A DNA stretch of 64,000 nucleotides from Clostridium estertheticum (GTDB lineage: Bacteria > Bacillota > Clostridia > Clostridiales > Clostridiaceae). Made by a program: the position numbers and the translations under genes. Of this stretch, positions 17,242 to 26,546 are shown piece after piece. Numbering within the stretch: the stretch's first letter is position 1; each line of letters opens with the position of its first letter. Where the stretch lies: assembly GCF_011065935.2 (NCBI RefSeq), contig NZ_JAAMNH020000001.1, forward strand, positions 5,291,001 to 5,355,000, written 5' to 3'. Under the pieces are notes generated by a model. That model saw only the letters and a list, made by a program, of their open reading frames with translations. It did no database searches and was not told where the DNA came from.

Positions 17242-19665
17242 ATGAATTTTCTTAAAGTAGCATGGAGAGATATATCTAACATTTTTAAAAATAGGTTTAT
17301 GAGAGTTTCTGTAACAGCAATTATAATTGTTCCACTTTTATACAGCTTACTTTATCTATATGCATTTTGGGATCCGTATAGTAGACTAGCAGATATGCCA
17401 GTTGCCGTTGTTAACTTAGATAAAGGGGCAATGAAGGACGGGGCAAGCGTTAGCTATGGTAAGGATATTGTAAATAATCTAAAGGGTAATAAAAAGGTTG
17501 GATGGAGATTTCTTACAAACATTGATGAAGCTAATAAAGGCTTAGATGGTACTAAATACTATGCAATGTTTGTTATCCCAGAAAACTTTTCAAGTAAAGT
17601 TTTAAGTGCAAAGGATAGAACGCCTGAGAAGGCAAACATTTTATATAGTGCAAATGAAAAAAAGAACTTCCTTGCAGCGCAGATCAATGGCAAGGTTTTG
17701 GGAGAACTAAAGGCTGAAATAACAAAAACTATATCAAGTGAATATACAAAGGTAACCTTTGATAGTCTTTACGTTGTAAAGGATGGAATGCAAAAGGCTA
17801 CTGATGGAAGTAAGAAGTTAGAAGATGGAATAGCAACACTAAATAGTAAAATTCCTGAATTAAGCGATGGAGTTTCTAAACTAAATGATGGTGCAACAAA
17901 GCTAAATTCAGGACTTAGTGATGCTAAAAATGGAGCAAGTGCTCTTAATGGAGGAATTGGTAAGTTAAGTGATAAGATTCCTGCATTGGGAAAAGGTGTT
18001 TCAGATTTATATACGGGATCAGGTGCTTTGGCAACAGGGGCTGATCAGCTCTCAACAGGTCTGAGCGATGCCAGCGGTGGTGCAAATCTATTAAGCAAGG
18101 GTGCACAAGGATTAAATGATGCTGTTACAATGAATGATGGAATAAATGATGGTTCAAAAAAATTAAGCGATGGTGCTTCAGGGCTAAAGGCAGGATCTGA
18201 CAGCCTTAGCGCTGGATATCAACTATTCGGACCAGGAGTAAGTAATCTTAAGGTTGGTACACAACAAATTTCAGATGGTGTGAATGAATTAACAGGTAAT
18301 GTTAATGCCTCACAGACAGCATTAACAAACGCTGTAAAAACACAATTAGGTGCTTATTTAGCAAAACACCCTGAGGCTATGAATGACCCAGATATGAAAA
18401 ACTTTGTAGGCACATTAGGAAGTTTGCAGAAAAGTGCAAGTGATCCAATTAATAGTTCAAAAATAGGTGCGCTTCAAAAGGGTGCAAAAGACGTATCAGA
18501 TGGCGCAGTATTATTAGAAAGTAAAAGTAAATTATTAATACAAGGTGTAAGTGATTTCTCAACTGGAGCACAGGGTTTTGCAACTGGAGCAGATAAATTT
18601 GCAAAGGGTGCAGGTCAATACTCAGGTGGTGCAACACAATTTTCAAGTGGAGCTAATAAACTTGCAACAGGCCTTGGCGCTGCAATAATAGGTTCTAAAG
18701 GGCTTAGCGATGGAGCGAAACAATTAAATGGTGGACTTGGACAGTTAAATGGAAATATCCCAGCTTTAACAGGTGGGGTCTCCCAATTAAATTCAGGTTC
18801 AATGGCTTTGGTAAATGGACTTGGAAAATTGTATGATGGTTCCTCGCAGTTAAAAGATGGGACTGGTAAATTAAAAGGAAAGATACCTGAACTAGCTGAT
18901 GGAACTTTAAAATTAGCAGATGGTTCAAAAGAGTTAAATGATAAACTTGCAGAAGGATCAACTGAGATAAACAAAAGCCTTGTGAATGATAGTAATACAA
19001 TGGCTGAATTTGTTTCAGAACCAATTAAGGTGAATGAAAAACCTATCCACGCTGTGGCAAATTATGGAGCAGGTTTTGCACCATACTTCATAGCATTATC
19101 TCTTTGGATAGGAGCATTGATGATGTTCTTTGTAATTACAGATGAAGTGGATGCTGATATTAATGCAAGCCCAGCAGCCATTGTGCTTGGTAAATTCTTA
19201 TCCTATGGTTATATAGGTATTGTACAGGCAGTTTTAGCAAGTGGAGTAGTTATGGTACTTGGATTAAGACCAAACAATGTACCACTTTACTTTGGACTTA
19301 ATATACTAATGTCATTAGTATCTATAGCAATAATTCAATGTTTGGTATTTTTACTTGATCAAGTAGGAAGAATACTTGCGATAATATTATTATTATTACA
19401 ATTAACTGCCTGCGCAGGTACATTCCCATTGGAATTAGTACCAACATTCTTTAAAGTATTAAATCCATTAATGCCTTTCACATATTATATTTCAGGAGCA
19501 AGGGAAGCAATAGCTGGAGTCAATTATGCAGTATTCTCTAAGAACTCAACTGTATTAGTAATTGTTGGAGTTTGTTTCCTAATAGTATCTGTATTGCTGA
19601 AGGGCCACGCAGACAAATTACAAAAAATGATGAAAGATAAAAAAGAAGCAGCTAGTGCAGCTTAA
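17242..19665 (+). CDS. YhgE/Pip domain membrane protein
   Basis: An 807-residue protein of the YhgE/Pip (phage infection protein) family. One membrane segment is near residues 20-40, then a very long outside region with many repeats of the form LxxGxxxLxxGxxxL (SDGVSKLNDGATKLNSG type), then about five or six C-terminal membrane segments (from about residue 610) resembling ABC-2 permeases. In Lactococcus, Pip is needed for phage c2 entry; relatives may act in export. It is controlled by the adjacent TetR through the palindrome at 17059. Ribosome site AATGGAGTGG before the ATG. Confidence 0.92.
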   Translation: MNFLKVAWRDISNIFKNRFMRVSVTAIIIVPLLYSLLYLYAFWDPYSRLADMPVAVVNLDKGAMKDGASVSYGKDIVNNLKGNKKVGWRFLTNIDEANKGLDGTKYYAMFVIPENFSSKVLSAKDRTPEKANILYSANEKKNFLAAQINGKVLGELKAEITKTISSEYTKVTFDSLYVVKDGMQKATDGSKKLEDGIATLNSKIPELSDGVSKLNDGATKLNSGLSDAKNGASALNGGIGKLSDKIPALGKGVSDLYTGSGALATGADQLSTGLSDASGGANLLSKGAQGLNDAVTMNDGINDGSKKLSDGASGLKAGSDSLSAGYQLFGPGVSNLKVGTQQISDGVNELTGNVNASQTALTNAVKTQLGAYLAKHPEAMNDPDMKNFVGTLGSLQKSASDPINSSKIGALQKGAKDVSDGAVLLESKSKLLIQGVSDFSTGAQGFATGADKFAKGAGQYSGGATQFSSGANKLATGLGAAIIGSKGLSDGAKQLNGGLGQLNGNIPALTGGVSQLNSGSMALVNGLGKLYDGSSQLKDGTGKLKGKIPELADGTLKLADGSKELNDKLAEGSTEINKSLVNDSNTMAEFVSEPIKVNEKPIHAVANYGAGFAPYFIALSLWIGALMMFFVITDEVDADINASPAAIVLGKFLSYGYIGIVQAVLASGVVMVLGLRPNNVPLYFGLNILMSLVSIAIIQCLVFLLDQVGRILAIILLLLQLTACAGTFPLELVPTFFKVLNPLMPFTYYISGAREAIAGVNYAVFSKNSTVLVIVGVCFLIVSVLLKGHADKLQKMMKDKKEAASAA

Positions 19666-19666
19666 C

Positions 19667-19696
19667 AAAAAGAGTACCACATGGTACTCTTTTTTA
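19667..19696 (+). terminator. Terminator after YhgE/Pip
   Basis: A 12-bp stem AAAAAGAGTACC / GGTACTCTTTTT with an ACAT loop, immediately after the stop codon. Confidence 0.9.
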
Positions 19697-19767
19697 CGTT
19701 ACTCTTGGGGTGTAGTAAATATAGCTTTATCCTGTAGGTAAATGTTACAATTATACTAAACAGAAAA

Positions 19768-19947
19768 ATGTATAAGATAGTGATAGTTGAAGATGATAAC
19801 GCATTGTGCACTAATATGAATGAAATGTTGATAAAGTGGGGTTTTGAAACGGCATCTGTGGATAACTTTGAGAACATAGCAAGAGATACGAATATGGATA
19901 TTATTATATTGGGAAGAAAGTTGGCACGAAAAGAATGGCGCCTATAA
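19768..19947 (+). pseudogene. Response-regulator receiver remnant
   Basis: The 59 codons read like the start of a BceR/VraR-type receiver domain (MYKIVIVEDDNAL, then MLIKWGFETASVDN and MDIIIL). The phospho-acceptor Asp and everything after it are missing; the frame ends in RKLARKEWRL. There is no good ribosome site. It overlaps a small membrane gene on the other strand, so a deletion or insertion has probably removed the rest. Confidence 0.6.
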
Positions 19948-20101
19948 TGATACATATCCCTGTAATACTGGCACCCCCAAGTATACATTTAATACCTTTT
20001 TTATTGTATTCATCACTTTTAAAACACCTAATTCCGATGACCAAAAAAAATAATGCTGTAGCTGTTACTAAAATATTCATTCCAAACAATATTTTAAACA
20101 T
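19904..20101 (-). CDS. Small two-segment membrane protein
   Basis: A 65-residue protein starting at the ATG at 20099-20101, which has an excellent GGAGGTCGAA ribosome site. Two hydrophobic helices (about residues 6-24 and 40-62) flank a short basic loop (RCFKSDEYNKKGIK). No family recognised. Its 3' end overlaps the receiver remnant on the plus strand by about 44 bases. Confidence 0.6.
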   Translation of the reverse strand: MFKILFGMNILVTATALFFLVIGIRCFKSDEYNKKGIKCILGGASITGICIIIGAILFVPTFFPI

Positions 20102-20121
20102 TTCGACCTCCAAATTTTATA

Positions 20122-20175
20122 TTATTTTATAGTAAATTTTTTAACCGGTCCGTAAAAGGTGTCTAACATGTTCAT
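20122..20175 (-). other. Possible 17-codon leader ORF
   Basis: A GGTGGGGGATATCAA ribosome site and ATG at 20173-20175 open a 17-residue frame (MNMLDTFYGPVKKFTIK) ending 20 bases before the start of the small membrane gene. It may be a leader peptide or the leftover start of a deleted gene. Confidence 0.3.
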
Positions 20176-20600
20176 TTGATATCCCCCACCGCTATTTTCT
20201 AGCATCTAATTATTATTCTCTCAACTCCAATTTAGGTTAGTTTTCGAATTCACACTAACTAGCTATTAATAATTATACAGGACATTCTTTACAAAATAGT
20301 TATCAATATTGTTACAAATTTCTTAAGAAAAATCTTTCTCAATTTATATTTTGATAATCCAATAATCTAATTGTAAAATAGAACCCTATATTTTTTCTAA
20401 ACTAAGTATAAACAAAATATAAACTTTCTTAAAAATCCTCTTCTTCCCAACACTATTTATAAATTTTTCTTATCATTTTACTTTATTAGCAATCTGTTCT
20501 CTTATCTAACTAAATTAAAGCATAAGAAAACCCTTAACCAATTAATTAGTCAAGGGTTTCAATAGTAGAGTCAAAATATCCAAGCAGTCTAAAAGTAAAG
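20176..20600. other. Gene-free AT-rich stretch with one terminator
   Basis: No supported gene in about 425 bases. Positions 20528-20559 hold AAACCCTT/AAGGGTTT arms and, on the minus strand, a following TTTTCTT, so this part terminates the GyrI-like gene. The rest shows no pattern I can name. Confidence 0.5.
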
Positions 20601-21263
20601 TTAATCCGCCTTAACAACAGGGTGCCTTAAAACAGTTTTTAACCTTTCAGGAGCTGTTTTTCTTAGATCTGATAAATAAATCTCATGGTGTCTACGTATC
20701 CTTCCATCCGGTTGAACAGATGAAATCGCATTTTTAAAGTTGTTCTCACTTATATAAGTTTCAATGAGTTTAATTGTCTTTGATTCATCATCAAATGGTC
20801 CAATATGCATCATTTGAACACATAGTCCCTCACTAAAGGTTTCTAGATATGCCTTTGAAGTATCAATTTCCGGTTTCTTCCTTTTAAGTTCTTCGCATGC
20901 CCATTGAAATACTTCGTTAGTTACAAATTCTGGTTGCCTAATCATTGAGGTCCAAGAAAATTTGCTCTTTTGTGTAAAGTCCATGGTTTTTTCTTCTATC
21001 CACCATAATCCCTCTAGTGGTGGAACTACATAATCAAAATAATCTTTCGGCTCACAGCCATTCCTTTTGCTCATTTTTATTGTATAAGACAATCCATATA
21101 GAAGCTCTACCGCCTTTTGGTATTCTCCACAGGGATCATTTGGGTTACCACTTCCATTTACCATAATAAAATTCATAGCAGGTATATCTACCACAACTGG
21201 CTTTTGCTTTGGTAAATACAAATCCTTATATTCTTTCTTATAATCTAGTTTTTTTGTATCCAT
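20601..21263 (-). CDS. GyrI-like small-molecule-binding protein
   Basis: A 220-residue stand-alone GyrI-like domain protein (begins near KQKPVVVDIPAMNFIMVNGSGNPND; core LEGLWWIEE; end VQMMHIGPFDDESKT). Family members bind or hydrolyse small molecules and often lie beside MerR or AraC regulators. The start is 3 bases after the stop of the MerR-GyrI gene, with GGAGG before the ATG, so the two are one operon. Ligand unknown. Confidence 0.88.
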   Translation of the reverse strand: MDTKKLDYKKEYKDLYLPKQKPVVVDIPAMNFIMVNGSGNPNDPCGEYQKAVELLYGLSYTIKMSKRNGCEPKDYFDYVVPPLEGLWWIEEKTMDFTQKSKFSWTSMIRQPEFVTNEVFQWACEELKRKKPEIDTSKAYLETFSEGLCVQMMHIGPFDDESKTIKLIETYISENNFKNAISSVQPDGRIRRHHEIYLSDLRKTAPERLKTVLRHPVVKAD

Positions 21264-21266
21264 CTT

Positions 21267-22070
21267 TTAAACCTCCAGCTCAATTGGAATAATAACTTCC
21301 GTAATATAATTCTTCGAATTCCCTTTAAATATCATGCCAGGTCCTTTTATATATATTTCTCTAGATGGCGTTAAACAGCTAATGTTTTTCCCTTTAGCAT
21401 AGTCGAAAATAGCTTTATATGCCATATTAATACTTTCATAAGTACCATTATGTATTGTAGAAACTGCTCTGATTTGTGGTAGTTCCACTATAGTTACCAC
21501 GGAGTCATAAACCTGTTTTGATATAGGAACGCAGGTCTCAATATCTGCTTCTTCCTTATATTCACCATCATAATAACAATTAAAAGGCTCACCCTTTGCA
21601 TCTCCTTTTATTGCTTTGTAGATTCTACCCATATGCTTACCACAATCACTGTATTTGCCTTTGTATCTAATAGCTGCCACTTTAATAGCTGGAATATCCT
21701 TTACTTGAATTATATAATTCACACCATCATCCTCCAATAAATTTGGTTTAATATAGAGGCTGATCTTTTTCAGCAGCGCTTTCTCTTCCATAATATTCTT
21801 ATTAACCATATCTTTCTTTTCTTCTAAGATATATGATAAATCTGCTTTATCTTCACATATATTCATAACATCTTTGATTTCAGAAATTGAAAAATTCAGC
21901 TCCCGTAAGAGCACAATTAACTCTGCCTTCTTGAAATCATTATCATCATAAAACCTATATGAATTTTCTTCACATCGATAAGAAGGATTAAGAATATTCT
22001 CTTCATCATAATATCGTAAAGCCTTCACAGTCAAATTTGTTATTTTTGAAAAATCGCCTATTTTATACAT
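21267..22070 (-). CDS. MerR-family regulator with GyrI-like effector domain
   Basis: A 267-residue BmrR/BltR-type activator: MerR winged helix at residues 1-70 (MYKIGDFSKITNLTVKALRYYDEENIL), a connecting coiled coil at about 75-115, and a GyrI-like ligand pocket to the end (VKDIPAIKVAAIRYKGKYSDCG). BmrR relatives sense hydrophobic cations and turn on drug exporters. Here the operon partner is a second GyrI-like protein, not an exporter. The promoter shows the long MerR spacer. Confidence 0.9.
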   Translation of the reverse strand: MYKIGDFSKITNLTVKALRYYDEENILNPSYRCEENSYRFYDDNDFKKAELIVLLRELNFSISEIKDVMNICEDKADLSYILEEKKDMVNKNIMEEKALLKKISLYIKPNLLEDDGVNYIIQVKDIPAIKVAAIRYKGKYSDCGKHMGRIYKAIKGDAKGEPFNCYYDGEYKEEADIETCVPISKQVYDSVVTIVELPQIRAVSTIHNGTYESINMAYKAIFDYAKGKNISCLTPSREIYIKGPGMIFKGNSKNYITEVIIPIELEV

Positions 22071-22090
22071 TTCATCACCTCTATATTGAT

Positions 22091-22122
22091 AGTATAAACT
22101 ATCCCCTGCACAGGAAGGTCAA
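22091..22122 (-). promoter_or_regulatory. MerR-type promoter with 20-base spacer and dyad
   Basis: On the minus strand TTGACC (22117-22122) and TATACT (22091-22096) are separated by 20 bases holding a dyad centred on CCTGTGCAGG. An over-long spacer with a dyad is the hallmark of MerR-activated promoters. It lies 20 bases before the regulator's ATG. Confidence 0.8.
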
Positions 22123-22130
22123 GCACTAAT

Positions 22131-22589
22131 TTATGCAGGCTCGTATTTTTCCGTAATGTACCATTCACCTTTTTTATTCACAATAGTAAATTTGATTGGT
22201 ATACGGGATGATCCACCTACAAGTATATTATTTGAATCCATTATTTTAACTGAATAAGTCATTTTCACATAAACTATACCTAAAACTTTAATTCGTGAAT
22301 CTTCCTTTAAGCTAAACTCTACTTTATAGGTTCCTTTATTATTTATTGGATAAGTATTATATATATTTGTTGTCTTAAATACTTGTTGTGACATATGTTT
22401 GGATAATTCATTAGAGTATCCCTTATTAGTCAAAAATGCTTCCTTTACTACATTATAAGTACCTCCCCCTGAGAACCATTCAGGCATAAATTTAGTATAT
22501 GCATAAGTACTTATAACGCTTAAACATAATATAAATCCTATACTTAGTAGTACATTTTTTTTAATAAGATTCTTTACTTTATTAAACAT
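22131..22589 (-). CDS. Membrane-anchored extracytoplasmic protein, unknown
   Basis: A 152-residue protein with one N-terminal membrane segment (VLLSIGFILCLSVISTYAY, residues about 14-33) and an outside domain of beta-type sequence (TYKVEFSLKEDSRIKVLGIV, FTIVNKKGEWYITEKYEPA) reminiscent of small NTF2-like or DUF4878-like domains. No cysteine lipobox. The ATG at 22587-22589 is chosen because the GTG at 22601 lies within the AAAGGTGGGG ribosome site. Function unknown. Confidence 0.65.
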   Translation of the reverse strand: MFNKVKNLIKKNVLLSIGFILCLSVISTYAYTKFMPEWFSGGGTYNVVKEAFLTNKGYSNELSKHMSQQVFKTTNIYNTYPINNKGTYKVEFSLKEDSRIKVLGIVYVKMTYSVKIMDSNNILVGGSSRIPIKFTIVNKKGEWYITEKYEPA

Positions 22590-22789
22590 ATCTATCCCCA
22601 CCTTTGGTTAATTGCATTTTTTATAACTTTAGATTATGCTATCTACTTCTATCTCAGAATATAGAATTTTAATACACTTAAACTTGGGAAATTACAATGA
22701 TAATTCAACTTCACAATTATAACCTCTTATATTAATTCACCATCAAATTATCGTTTCCTGCAATTTTTGTAAAAATAATCAAAATAAAA

Positions 22790-22810
22790 CTCTAGGGATT
22801 TACCCTAGAG
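22790..22810 (-). terminator. Terminator after the 430-residue membrane gene
   Basis: CTCTAGGG/CCCTAGAG with a 5-base loop; on the minus strand TTTTATTTT follows. Confidence 0.8.
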
Positions 22811-22902
22811 CTTATTTAACTGTTCTTTAACTTTATAAAAAGAACTTCATTGCATTTCTTATAGCAAGCAATAACTGGAGATTATTACTACAACCCAATG
22901 CT

Positions 22903-24195
22903 TTAATCTACTTTATTTAATGTTTCTTTAATTAATATTTCTTTAATTTCTTTATTGTCCGAAATCATAAGTTCGAAAATATCAGTATTTCTGTTTATTA
23001 TGGAGGATACATTCTTATAAATCTGCTTTTCTATAGATAATTCTTCTAGATTTTCCCCATCTATCAAGCTATAAATGTATTCAAGGGTTTTATCTAAAAA
23101 TACATATATATCTTTTAGTAAATTAGCATCTTTTACTTTATAACTTTCTAAGCAAAAGGAGACAGATTCCCTTATTAGTGAAACAGTTTCACTTCTTACA
23201 GTAGTTCCATTCTCTAAAATTAATAAATTTAATTCTATTTTTTTTAATTTTAACAATATATCATCGCTGAAGGAAACCATCAAACTCAGCGATTCTTTAT
23301 CAGGTTTTTCAATTATAGGAATATCTTTATCTAAACTTTCAGATAAATTATTTTTTAAATATACGTAAGTAAACACACCTACAAGTAAATATATCATATT
23401 AATTATTGAACTTAGTAAGACCTTCCCAAATACTGAAGCAACAACTGTTATAAAACATCCAACAATAAAAAGTATTGAGAGCTTATTGATTTTATTTGTA
23501 ATTTTTGAGGTTTCACTAATCAAAGGAGTAGTAATAGTATTATTCTCTACTATATTGGGCCTTAAAACTTTTATAACTTCCTTGATTTTTTCTATTTCAA
23601 GCTTATTCAAATTCTTTATGTTTTGTAGGCTTTGTTGCTGCTCTAAAGATTTTTGAACCTCCATTTTTTTAGCATTTTCCAATTCTAATTGCTCGTCTAA
23701 GACTTTTTGAGCCTCTTTTTTTCTCAAATCTTCAAATTTTAATAGCTCTTCCTTTTTAACTTTCTTAAAATCTAAAAGTTCCTCTTTAGTCATTTTAATA
23801 TATTCCTCTTCTGGCACAAACAAAGAGGTAGGATATGTTTCTAGCTTATTTAGATCATCAAATATGGTATAAAAAAATTCTCCTTTTTCTTCACGCATTT
23901 TAAAGACAGAATATACTTCACCTTCCACTAAACTATCTATATTTAAAATGCCTAAATATACTACTTCTTTTATGGATTGCAATAACCTATTTGTTGAATA
24001 GAAAATTTGTTCAGGCACAACTATTTCCACAGCACCTCTTTCGTTTACAATCCTATAGCAAGGCAATACCTCGGTTTCATATTCATATGTCTGTTTAGTT
24101 GTTGTACCAAGTACGATATATTCTTTTCCTCTTATGAATTCAGCTTTTTCGGTACGGCATGTTTTTAATTCCAAATATTCTCTTTTAATATACAC
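22903..24195 (-). CDS. Unrecognised coiled-coil membrane protein
   Basis: A 430-residue protein not assignable to a family. Residues 1-125 form a beta-rich region (EFIRGKEYIVLGTTTKQ, EGEVYSVFKMREEKGEFFY). Residues about 130-215 are a charged coiled coil. Two adjacent membrane helices lie at about 243-290. A helical C-terminal domain spans about 300-430. It has its own ribosome site (AAAGGAGGAAG) and terminator. The topology suggests an inner-face sensor or scaffold, but that is only a guess. Confidence 0.65.
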   Translation of the reverse strand: MYIKREYLELKTCRTEKAEFIRGKEYIVLGTTTKQTYEYETEVLPCYRIVNERGAVEIVVPEQIFYSTNRLLQSIKEVVYLGILNIDSLVEGEVYSVFKMREEKGEFFYTIFDDLNKLETYPTSLFVPEEEYIKMTKEELLDFKKVKKEELLKFEDLRKKEAQKVLDEQLELENAKKMEVQKSLEQQQSLQNIKNLNKLEIEKIKEVIKVLRPNIVENNTITTPLISETSKITNKINKLSILFIVGCFITVVASVFGKVLLSSIINMIYLLVGVFTYVYLKNNLSESLDKDIPIIEKPDKESLSLMVSFSDDILLKLKKIELNLLILENGTTVRSETVSLIRESVSFCLESYKVKDANLLKDIYVFLDKTLEYIYSLIDGENLEELSIEKQIYKNVSSIINRNTDIFELMISDNKEIKEILIKETLNKVD

Positions 24196-24372
24196 TTCCT
24201 CCTTTAAAAATAATACTTGAAGCCCTCTGCCATGTTCTAACTTCTTCTATCTTTATTGTACTATAAATTTTATCATATTATCTTTATTTTACCTATAATA
24301 TTTTTTAGATTTTCTCCATATATATGATTCATATTTCCTTTATCTTATCCAAGCAAATTAAATCATAATAAA

Positions 24373-24385
24373 ACCCGCAACGGGT
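24373..24385 (-). terminator. Terminator after the MFS gene
   Basis: ACCCG/CGGGT hairpin with a 3-base loop and, on the minus strand, a following TTTTATT. It abuts the cassette-end motif at 24384. Confidence 0.6.
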
Positions 24386-24399
24386 ATAACGTAGACTTT
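24384..24399 (+). repeat. Cassette-end motif, class I (left end)
   Basis: GTATAACGTAGACTTT is identical to 35762-35777, next to another rlmH-type site. Its core is found inverted at 27569-27581 (AAAGTCTACGTTA). It marks the probable left limit of the first cassette. No rlmH-like core is recognisable beside this copy. Confidence 0.5.
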
Positions 24400-24433
24400 C
24401 TTTTTTATAGTTTGTTCATAGATGACATTGTAA

Positions 24434-25627
24434 CTAATAGTTAATTTGTTTTTCTACGTTTCTTTCTTTGCCACTTTTTTTCTTATAGATTAACAATAAT
24501 ATATAAGAAAAAACACACATAAACACACAAGTTATAAATGCTGATGAGGTAGAAATATCCGCTGTCTTTCCAATAACCACGTTAACTCCTGCACCTGTTA
24601 AATCGCCAAACATAGCAAATACTGATAAAATAGTCGCCCTATTAATAGTACTTATACTTTTATTTTCAATATCTAAAACTATAGGAGAAATTATAGCTGC
24701 ACTACCGCATATAAAAATTATTGAAAGTATGGTCAATGTTGCATTAGATGTGAATACAAGTATTGTACAACATATAGTAATAATTATATATAATGCTTGA
24801 ATACTTCTATTTGTACCTAGTTTAATGCTTAATTTATAAGATTTAATTGAGCTTAATCGAACTATTTGCATTACAACTGCCAGTACTCCAAAATATTTAA
24901 TATTTATTCCCGAGCGTACATATTGTGATTGATTTAAAAATACACCTACTACTTGAACTACTTCATTCATTAACGCAAAAGAAATTACCAATATTATAAT
25001 ACTTTTATTTGTAAACGCTGTTAGTAAACTTTGCTTAAACTTAGGCCTTTCGGCCTGTTTTCCACTAACCTCTTTTATAAATAAAGTTAATACTGCTGCC
25101 ACTGCATAAGGTATAATAGTCCAAAATGCTGTACTATCCATGGACTTTTTAACAAGTATTGAAAACATCATCGAGGCAATTAAATAGCCACCAGTTGAAA
25201 ATGCATTATATCTACCAAATACTTTTTCACTCTCATCTTCCTTCACCGATGAATATAGTAGAGCGATGTCACACCCTGAAATTCCGGCTAAAGATATTGA
25301 TAATAAAACTCGTTCTAAAAAGAACATTCCAAAGGAATTTGCTTTATAAAAAACTATTTTTGATATAAAAAATATAAAATTTGAAATAACAAGTGTTTTT
25401 TTATACCCAAATTTATCTGCAAACCATCCCCATGGTATTTCAAAAATAATCATTAATATCCAGGATATAGACTCTATTAAAAACATATTAGATAAAGATA
25501 AGTTTCTATTTTGCCTATACAACGTAGCAATAGGGCCATAGAAAACAAATCCCTGTAGAAATACAATAATATACATTAAATAAACATTGACCTTTTTATT
25601 AATTTTAACACACCTCCAAAGTTGCAT
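24434..25627 (-). CDS. MFS transporter
   Basis: A 397-residue major-facilitator protein with about twelve membrane segments. The loop 2-3 pattern (WGWFADKFGYKKTLVISNFIF) is the MFS signature and indicates a drug/H+ or metabolite antiporter. Start uncertain: the ATG at 25627 lacks a ribosome site, whereas GGAGG stands 9 bases before an in-frame ATT at 25601-25603, and the next ATG (in YLMYII) is deeper. First gene inside cassette 1. Confidence 0.85.
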   Translation of the reverse strand: MQLWRCVKINKKVNVYLMYIIVFLQGFVFYGPIATLYRQNRNLSLSNMFLIESISWILMIIFEIPWGWFADKFGYKKTLVISNFIFFISKIVFYKANSFGMFFLERVLLSISLAGISGCDIALLYSSVKEDESEKVFGRYNAFSTGGYLIASMMFSILVKKSMDSTAFWTIIPYAVAAVLTLFIKEVSGKQAERPKFKQSLLTAFTNKSIIILVISFALMNEVVQVVGVFLNQSQYVRSGINIKYFGVLAVVMQIVRLSSIKSYKLSIKLGTNRSIQALYIIITICCTILVFTSNATLTILSIIFICGSAAIISPIVLDIENKSISTINRATILSVFAMFGDLTGAGVNVVIGKTADISTSSAFITCVFMCVFSYILLLIYKKKSGKERNVEKQINY

Positions 25628-25873
25628 GACAAAAAAACCTTATTTTAAAGGTTGATTTTGAAATATTTTGTAACTTCATTGTGTATTAAATCGGTCTGTA
25701 CATTTGCCTCTCTCCTTAAAAATCAAATTCATTTTAATCATTTTATCATATTTTCAATGAAAAAATTACTATTATTGTAAATTTTTTAAGTTTAACTAAA
25801 TAAAAATAATTGTCTAGTCTAAACTAAACGGTTTCCAATGCCCTCAAAACTAATTCAAACTACTAAAAAAGAA

Positions 25874-25907
25874 GTTACTTCATTCTTTAATAAAAGAATG
25901 TAAGTAA
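25874..25907 (-). terminator. Terminator after HxlR
   Basis: GTTACTT...AAGTAAC arms with an inner ATTCTTT/AAAGAAT stem; on the minus strand TTCTTTTTT follows. Confidence 0.8.
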
Positions 25908-25980
25908 CCCCCCTTAAATAGCAGGTAACAAATTAGTTTATCTTCTCACTTTGTATTACCGAAAATATACATACTTTAAT

Positions 25981-26316
25981 CTAATCTTTATAAAGATGTT
26001 TATTAGCTTTTATATAGTTTCCCCCCCAAATATTCATAGCATCTAAAACTGGCTTTAAACTCTTTCCCAGTTCTGAAAGAGAATATTCAACTTTAGGTGG
26101 AACTTCAGGGTATACTTTTCTAATAATCAAATCAACATCTTCCATTTGTCGAAGCTGTTGCGTTAACATCTTTTCACTTATCCCATTAATTCCATTAGCA
26201 AGTTCAGTAAATCTTTGTGTTCCACTGTTATGTAAATTTCTTAAAATAAGAACTTTCCACTTGTGGCTGATAAGATTAACAGTTTCTTCAATTGGACATA
26301 TTTTACCACAGGTCAT
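25981..26316 (-). CDS. HxlR-family winged-helix regulator
   Basis: A 111-residue regulator with the HxlR pattern: N-terminal CPIEETVNLISHKWKVLILR, then ELANGINGISEKMLTQQLRQME. A cysteine lies in the usual redox- or electrophile-sensing place. It diverges from a cupin gene across about 230 bases, so the cupin and EamA genes are likely targets. Confidence 0.92.
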   Translation of the reverse strand: MTCGKICPIEETVNLISHKWKVLILRNLHNSGTQRFTELANGINGISEKMLTQQLRQMEDVDLIIRKVYPEVPPKVEYSLSELGKSLKPVLDAMNIWGGNYIKANKHLYKD

Positions 26317-26546
26317 TTTTATTCTCTCCTATCATATATAAATTTAATACTTACAGTTTAGTTAGTCTAGTACATAATAGTGCCTTCTTGCAAAGAGTTA
26401 GTATCTATTATAGTATAAAGCTATGAATTAAGAAAACATAGGAGGAAATTTATTTATGAAGAAATAAAATATATTTTTTACTTTAAACAATATTAACTAT
26501 AACAGTTGATTAAAATAAGTATTTAAAATTTAGGAGATGAACGATT

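Noticed and set aside
18449..19024. Long minus-strand frames opposite the YhgE/Pip repeats
   Set aside because: They mirror the repetitive codons of the true gene and have low-complexity translations without start signals.
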